A program made the position numbers and the translations under genes. Below are positions 59,945-64,000 of a DNA stretch of 64,000 nucleotides, piece by piece. The notes below the pieces were generated by a model. The model was not told the DNA's origin. It ran no database searches and saw nothing but the letters and a program-made list of their open reading frames with translations. Position 1 is the first letter of the stretch. The number at the start of each line of letters is the position of its first letter. Origin of the DNA: Sutcliffiella horikoshii DSM 8719 (GTDB taxonomy: Bacteria > Bacillota > Bacilli > Bacillales > Bacillaceae_I); NCBI GenBank assembly GCA_001648575.1, contig LQXN01000057.1, forward strand, positions 108,532 to 172,531, in the 5' to 3' direction.

Positions 59945-60943
59945 TTACATCCCCCTTTTTAATAGGCTTCTAAAGTTAAGACTCATGATAGAGTTCCAGT
60001 TCGCATATTTCATCACGACGGCGAGTATCAAGATACTGCCGATCACCACACTGATGTGCGGGCTTGAAAAGCCGCTCATCTGCAGGCCATATTGCATCAA
60101 TCCGATAAAGATACAAGCGATCGCGGTTCCAAGGACACTGCCTTTTCCCCCGAAGATACTGGTCCCTCCGAGTACGACGGCGGTGATGACAGGCAAAACC
60201 GCCTCGGCCCCAAGGTCGGACCTGGCAGAGCTGAAGTAAGAGGTGAGCACTACTCCCCCCAAACCACCGCCAAATCCAGAAAGCATATAAGTACTCAGGA
60301 TGGTTCCTTTCGTTTGGATGCCGCTGTAGGAAGCAGCTTTTCTATTGATCCCCACCAGGAACACATTTCTACCGTAACGTGTGTAATGGAGCAGGATTCC
60401 AAAGAATAATACACTTAGCAAAATAAACCAGATCGGATTAGGCACAGAAAGGAAGGTTCCGTTTGACAGCTCCACAAAGGAAGCCGGAAAACCGCTGATC
60501 CCTTCATACCCTGAGGCACTGGAGCCGCCGGAGATGACAAGGGCGATTCCGGAAAATAAGAACATCGTGCCGAGTGTGACGACAAGCGGCTGTACGTTTG
60601 TGTTTGCCACAAGTGCCCCGTTCACCCCACCTGCCAAAACAGCCACCAAAAGCGCGACAACCAGAGCTAGCCAAACGGAAAGCCCGCTCATCCACAAGAC
60701 CCCTAACACAATGGAAGTCAATCCCATGATGGAACCTACGGAAACGTCGATTCCACCAGTGATGATGACAAACGTCAGCGGAATGGCAGCAAGGGCGATG
60801 AAGGCAAAGTCGTTCATGCTGTAAAGGAGATTATCAATCCTCAGGAAGCTTGGGGACAGGATACCAAACACCATGCATTCCAGCAGGATTAAGAGCACCA
60901 AAACCCCTTCCCATTTATGAAAGATTTTTAATTTGCTCTTCAT
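59945..60943 (-). CDS. lsrD: AI-2/sugar ABC permease, LsrD-type
   Basis: The 332-residue permease of the BPD_transp_2 (RbsC) family has eight to ten membrane helices; GGIDVSVGSIMGLTSIVLG and GGTSIFGGKGSVLGTAIACIFIGLMQYGLQ are typical. Its start overlaps the end of lsrC by 29 bp, and GGGGGAGCAG precedes the ATG. It pairs with LsrC to form the channel. Confidence 0.88.
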   Translation of the reverse strand: MKSKLKIFHKWEGVLVLLILLECMVFGILSPSFLRIDNLLYSMNDFAFIALAAIPLTFVIITGGIDVSVGSIMGLTSIVLGVLWMSGLSVWLALVVALLVAVLAGGVNGALVANTNVQPLVVTLGTMFLFSGIALVISGGSSASGYEGISGFPASFVELSNGTFLSVPNPIWFILLSVLFFGILLHYTRYGRNVFLVGINRKAASYSGIQTKGTILSTYMLSGFGGGLGGVVLTSYFSSARSDLGAEAVLPVITAVVLGGTSIFGGKGSVLGTAIACIFIGLMQYGLQMSGFSSPHISVVIGSILILAVVMKYANWNSIMSLNFRSLLKRGM

Positions 60944-61958
60944 CTGCTCCCCCTCCTTTTGTCACAGCATCCGTTGTCTCCAATTTCCTTTCTCGCTTTC
61001 TGGCACTTTGTTTTTTTACAAAAGATTGAAACTTCGAATCTCCTACCACAATGATCAGGAGAAGCAGTCCGAAGATCGCATTGTTAAAGTATGCCGGCAC
61101 CTTCAGGAAGATCAGGGAGTTGGTGATGGTCGTCAGGAAAATGGCACCGAGCCCCGCTCCGATGACCGTGCCGAGTCCACCGGTCAAGCTGACTCCGCCG
61201 AGCACCGCGGCAGCAATCACCTGCAGCTCCATTCCGGTACCAGTCTGGTTTGGGACGAAGCCGATATTCATGACAAATACGAGACCGGCCATGGAGGCGG
61301 ACACCCCAGAGAGAATGAAGGCCAGCATCGTCACCTTTTTGACCGGCAATCCGACGAGGCGTGCACCTTCGGGATTATCTCCGACAGCGTAAAAATAACG
61401 TCCAAACCTTGTTCTTGTCAGCCACGAATGCGCTAGCACCACCAGTATCAGCGCAATCCAAACCGGCAGATTCAGCCCGAGATAGGTGACATTGGCAAGC
61501 TTTTTATAAAAGTTGGGGATGTTTTCGATCCACATTCCTTTTGTATAAAGAAGCATGAGGCCACGGATGACCCCTAGCATCCCAAGGGTCATGATGATCG
61601 ATGGCACCTTCAGATACGAAACCCCAACTCCATTCAATAGTCCTACCACCCCACCGACGAGCAGGACAGCGGGGATCACCATCCAGATGCTGACACCCGA
61701 GGTCAAAAGCACCCCGCAGACTGCGGCGGATAAGCCCATGATGGACCCTACCGATACGTCAATATTGGAAGTGAGCAGGACAAAGGATTGACCGATTGCC
61801 ATCACAAGCAGGATGACACTTGCCTTGATCAATAAGGAAAAGGTGTTTCCTGAAAAGAAGCCCGGGTTGATGCTGCTGACGAATAAGAGATAGGCGACAA
61901 AGAGCAATACGATGGAAAACTCGCGGGCTTTCAATAACCGGATCAGTTGTGCACTCAT
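60915..61958 (-). CDS. lsrC: AI-2/sugar ABC permease, LsrC-type
   Basis: The 347-residue permease is of the same family as LsrD, with TSNIDVSVGSIMGLSAAVCG, GLLNGVGVSYLKVPSIIMTLG and GGVSLTGGLGTVIGAGLGAIF. The C-terminus carries a basic tail (KQSARKRERKLE). I chose the ATG at 61958 because GAGGTGAGC precedes it; it overlaps the lsrA stop by 4 bp (ATGA). Confidence 0.88.
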   Translation of the reverse strand: MSAQLIRLLKAREFSIVLLFVAYLLFVSSINPGFFSGNTFSLLIKASVILLVMAIGQSFVLLTSNIDVSVGSIMGLSAAVCGVLLTSGVSIWMVIPAVLLVGGVVGLLNGVGVSYLKVPSIIMTLGMLGVIRGLMLLYTKGMWIENIPNFYKKLANVTYLGLNLPVWIALILVVLAHSWLTRTRFGRYFYAVGDNPEGARLVGLPVKKVTMLAFILSGVSASMAGLVFVMNIGFVPNQTGTGMELQVIAAAVLGGVSLTGGLGTVIGAGLGAIFLTTITNSLIFLKVPAYFNNAIFGLLLLIIVVGDSKFQSFVKKQSARKRERKLETTDAVTKGGGADEEQIKNLS

Positions 61959-63463
61959 CGGTTGCTCACCTCGCAACCGATTCCGAATGCGTAAGATGCG
62001 ATCGTATCCGGTGTCATGTCCTCCTTGCGCTCAAGTGCCTTTACGAGCCTGCCTTCATACAGCACGACCACCCTGTCACTCAGCTTTACGACTTCCTCGA
62101 TATCAGAGGAGATTAGGAGGACGGCAAGGCCTTTTTGTTTCAAATTTCGGATGATCTTGTAGATATCCGTCCTGGCATTGGCATCGATCCCCCTTGTCGG
62201 TTCATCGAGAATGATGACTTTTGGGGAAGTGGCAAGGCTTTTGGACAGGACCACTTTTTGTTGATTGCCTCCAGAGAGATCCTTGACCTCCTGTTTAATG
62301 GAGGTGGTTTTGATTTGTAGTTGCGAGACATAGTCTGCAGCAAGTTCGTCTTCTTTTGTAAAAGGTAAAAATAATTTCGCAAGGCGGTGAAGGATGGTGG
62401 AGGACATATTGTTTTGAATGGAAGCGAGTGAGAATATGCCATGCTTATGCCGGTCTTCCGGGACATAGATCAGTCCCTTGTCGATGCGTTGCCTTACGGA
62501 AAGGGCTCGAATTTCCTCCCCTTCTAATTGGATGCTGCCACAGGTTGTCGGCATTAGACCTGAGATGGCTTCTGCCAACTCTGTCCGCCCTGCCCCCACC
62601 ACTCCTGCAATGCCGAGGATTTCCCCAGGGCACAGATTTATCGAGATATCCTTGAATTTTTGTGAAGAAAGATTTTCAACCTGGAGAATCGGCCACCCCT
62701 TTTCTTTTGGCGCGGTTTCTTTTTGTTGCTCCGACTTCGGTGTTTGTTTATTTTCAGGCATCAGGCATGCAAGCAGCCTTTCATAAGTGAATTCCGAAGT
62801 CGGCCCCTTGGCAGAGATAATCCCGTCCCGCAGCACGGATACTTTGTCGGCAAGCTCAAAGATCTCGGAGAATCTGTGGGTGATATAGATGATGCCGATT
62901 CCGGCTTTGGTCAGCTGCCTGATGGTTGTAAAAAGGCTGTCGATCTCCCCGAATGTCAGCGTGGATGTTGGTTCGTCAAGGATCAGGATGTCCGCTTCCC
63001 TTGTCAGTCCGCGGATGATTTCTATTAATTGTTGTTCGGCAATGGACATGGTCATCGCGCTTTCTTCAAGCTGCAGGTTCCAGCCGAGCCTTTTGATCAG
63101 TTTTTCCACTTTTGCCTTTAAGAGCGCAGGTTTTCCCGGCAGCCCGATGAGGATATTTTCTTCCACCGTCATGTTCGGGAAGATCAACGGTTCCTGTGGT
63201 ACAAGATAGATGCCGTGATGATGCGCTTCATGTGTGGAGGAAAAACGCACCCGCTTCCCTTTCACGCTCATCGTTCCGCTGTCTGCTTGGTACAATCCCG
63301 TGATGATTTTCATCAAGGTCGACTTCCCTGCCCCGTTTCCTCCCACGATGGCGTGCACTTCGTGTGGCAGCACCTCCAAGGACACCCCCTTTAGGACGTG
63401 GTTTCCGGAGAACTGCTTATACATAGATTCTATATGAAGGAGAGGATCGTGCTTTGTGTCCAT
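61955..63463 (-). CDS. lsrA: AI-2/sugar ABC transporter ATPase with two nucleotide domains, LsrA-type
   Basis: The 502-residue ATPase has two ABC domains. The first has Walker A VGGNGAGKSTLMK, signature region MSIAEQQLIEIIRGL and Walker B ILILDEPTSTL; the second has a degenerate Walker A GVVGAGRTEL but intact LSGGNQQKVVLSKSL and VIILDEPTRGID, the normal asymmetry of RbsA/LsrA. The ATG at 63463 is preceded by AAGGTGGTGAG; an upstream start would overlap the cre site. It is the first gene of the operon. Confidence 0.9.
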   Translation of the reverse strand: MDTKHDPLLHIESMYKQFSGNHVLKGVSLEVLPHEVHAIVGGNGAGKSTLMKIITGLYQADSGTMSVKGKRVRFSSTHEAHHHGIYLVPQEPLIFPNMTVEENILIGLPGKPALLKAKVEKLIKRLGWNLQLEESAMTMSIAEQQLIEIIRGLTREADILILDEPTSTLTFGEIDSLFTTIRQLTKAGIGIIYITHRFSEIFELADKVSVLRDGIISAKGPTSEFTYERLLACLMPENKQTPKSEQQKETAPKEKGWPILQVENLSSQKFKDISINLCPGEILGIAGVVGAGRTELAEAISGLMPTTCGSIQLEGEEIRALSVRQRIDKGLIYVPEDRHKHGIFSLASIQNNMSSTILHRLAKLFLPFTKEDELAADYVSQLQIKTTSIKQEVKDLSGGNQQKVVLSKSLATSPKVIILDEPTRGIDANARTDIYKIIRNLKQKGLAVLLISSDIEEVVKLSDRVVVLYEGRLVKALERKEDMTPDTIASYAFGIGCEVSNR

Positions 63464-63485
63464 TTCACTCACCACCTTGCCTTTA

Positions 63486-63499
63486 TTTAAGCGCTTACA
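63486..63499. promoter_or_regulatory. Probable cre box before lsrA
   Basis: On the minus strand TGTAAGCGCTTAAA matches the cre consensus except one position. It lies 23 bp upstream of the lsrA start, so catabolite repression is expected, as for lsr operons in other bacteria. Confidence 0.65.
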
Positions 63500-63509
63500 A
63501 ATACACATA

Positions 63510-63534
63510 TGAACGTTCCTTGAAGAAATGTTCA
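63510..63534. promoter_or_regulatory. Candidate LsrR operator
   Basis: TGAAC (63510-63514) and GTTCA (63530-63534) form an inverted repeat with 15 bp between, in the divergent region between lsrA and the regulator gene. Its position suits repression of lsrA; the assignment is tentative. Confidence 0.4.
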
Positions 63535-63700
63535 AAATCAATCCATGCCTGTTATTTATTTACACAGTAAGGAAAGCGAATATGACAACAACAAATTAAT
63601 TTTTCCTTTTCGTTCTTTTCTTAAAAGGGCGGGGATATATTTTGGATAAAGCGCGAACATAAATCTTGCTTGCGCACATTTGTTGAGGAGTGTACAGCAG

Positions 63701-64000
63701 ATGACACATGACAGTTATACAGAGAATCTTCTAATAAAAGTAGCCTGGTATTACTACAAAGACAATTTGACCCAAAATGAGATCGCCTCATTATTGGGGA
63801 TTTCCCGCACGAAGGTGGTCCGATTGCTGGAGCGTGCCCGGGTCGAGGGGATCGTCCAGTTCCAGATCAAGGGGATGGAAACGAACGGTTTGACGATAGA
63901 AAAGGAATTCATCGAAGCTTTTTCCCTTCCACATGTGTTCATCATCCCTACCCCGCCGAATGAAAAAGACCTGAATGACAGCCTGTCGCGGGCGGCCGCC
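63701..64000 (+). CDS. LsrR/SorC family transcriptional regulator, 5' part
   Basis: The first 100 residues are visible; the gene runs past the right edge. It starts MTHDSYTENLLIKVAWYYYK and shows a helix-turn-helix DNLTQNEIASLLGISRTKVVRLLERARVEGIV, then the beginning of the SorC sugar-binding domain. In lsr systems LsrR represses the operon until phospho-AI-2 binds. The divergent placement next to lsrA supports this identity. GAGGAG at 63685-63690 precedes the ATG. The kinase gene lsrK and the lsrF/lsrG genes may follow beyond the window. Confidence 0.85.
   Translation, partial: MTHDSYTENLLIKVAWYYYKDNLTQNEIASLLGISRTKVVRLLERARVEGIVQFQIKGMETNGLTIEKEFIEAFSLPHVFIIPTPPNEKDLNDSLSRAAA

Overview
The window is chromosomal DNA of a low-GC Gram-positive spore-former of the Bacillaceae. 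Support comes from strong GGAGG-type ribosome sites with frequent GTG/TTG starts, sigma-A promoters with 17-bp spacers, CcpA (cre) boxes, a yybP-ykoY riboswitch before a TerC gene, a SwrC/YerO-type efflux pair, GlpP, an LPxTA-type sorting signal and MITE/REP-like intergenic repeats. No rRNA, tRNA, CRISPR array, phage or transposase gene was seen. I could not place the genus.

Layout. 1-2.3 kb: a three-gene wall-glycan glycosylation set (GT-C enzyme, GtrA flippase, GT2). 2.4-4.9 kb: SRPBCC protein, S66 LD-carboxypeptidase, DUF3889 secreted protein. 4.9-9 kb: RND efflux pump and divergent TetR regulator with a readable operator. 9-12.7 kb: pRiA4b ORF-3-like protein, NERD protein, and a pair of small membrane proteins. 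12.9-32.5 kb: the main accessory block, a leftward catabolic cluster (ROK kinase, GNAT, GH3 hexosaminidase, DUF4127, cytoplasmic GHL10-like hydrolase, sugar ABC importer without ATPase, FAD oxidoreductase, RpiR regulator, CE7 esterase, NanE, YesL) followed upstream by an exported GHL10-like hydrolase and a divergent SGNH esterase. 33-38 kb: PadR/DUF2812 pair, Mn riboswitch plus TerC exporter, TetR/serine-hydrolase pair. 38-44.8 kb: one 2252-residue wall-anchored nuclease/5'-nucleotidase. 45.3-46.4 kb: a serine-hydrolase pseudogene. 46.6-55 kb: GlpP, HAD phosphatase, AfuABC-like importer and a secreted glycerophosphodiesterase. 57-64 kb: ribokinase and an lsr-type AI-2 importer with the start of a divergent LsrR-type regulator.

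How genes work together. The 13-32 kb block reads as a complete route for an O-acetylated, amino-sugar-containing glycan: exported hydrolase and esterase outside, ABC import, a cytoplasmic paralogue of the exported hydrolase plus GH3 inside, then ROK phosphorylation and NanE epimerisation of ManNAc-6-P to GlcNAc-6-P. It carries a promoter with two 15-bp operator-like repeats 32 bp apart and a perfect cre box. DUF4127 and the FAD enzyme have no assigned role in it. The 46-55 kb block reads as an organophosphate scavenging unit: the importer operon and the phosphodiesterase gene both begin with a long-stem leader terminator, and the antiterminator gene glpP lies at the end of the importer operon.

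Four kinds of dispersed repeat recur in the intergenic gaps: an AGTCGATAT/AAACGTTTG element with an invariant 59-bp offset (4 copies), a 21-bp-period array with conserved flanks (2 copies), a MITE with about 30-bp terminal inverted repeats (2 copies, each beside an ABC binding-protein gene), and a 124-126 bp palindrome-ended repeat (2 copies).
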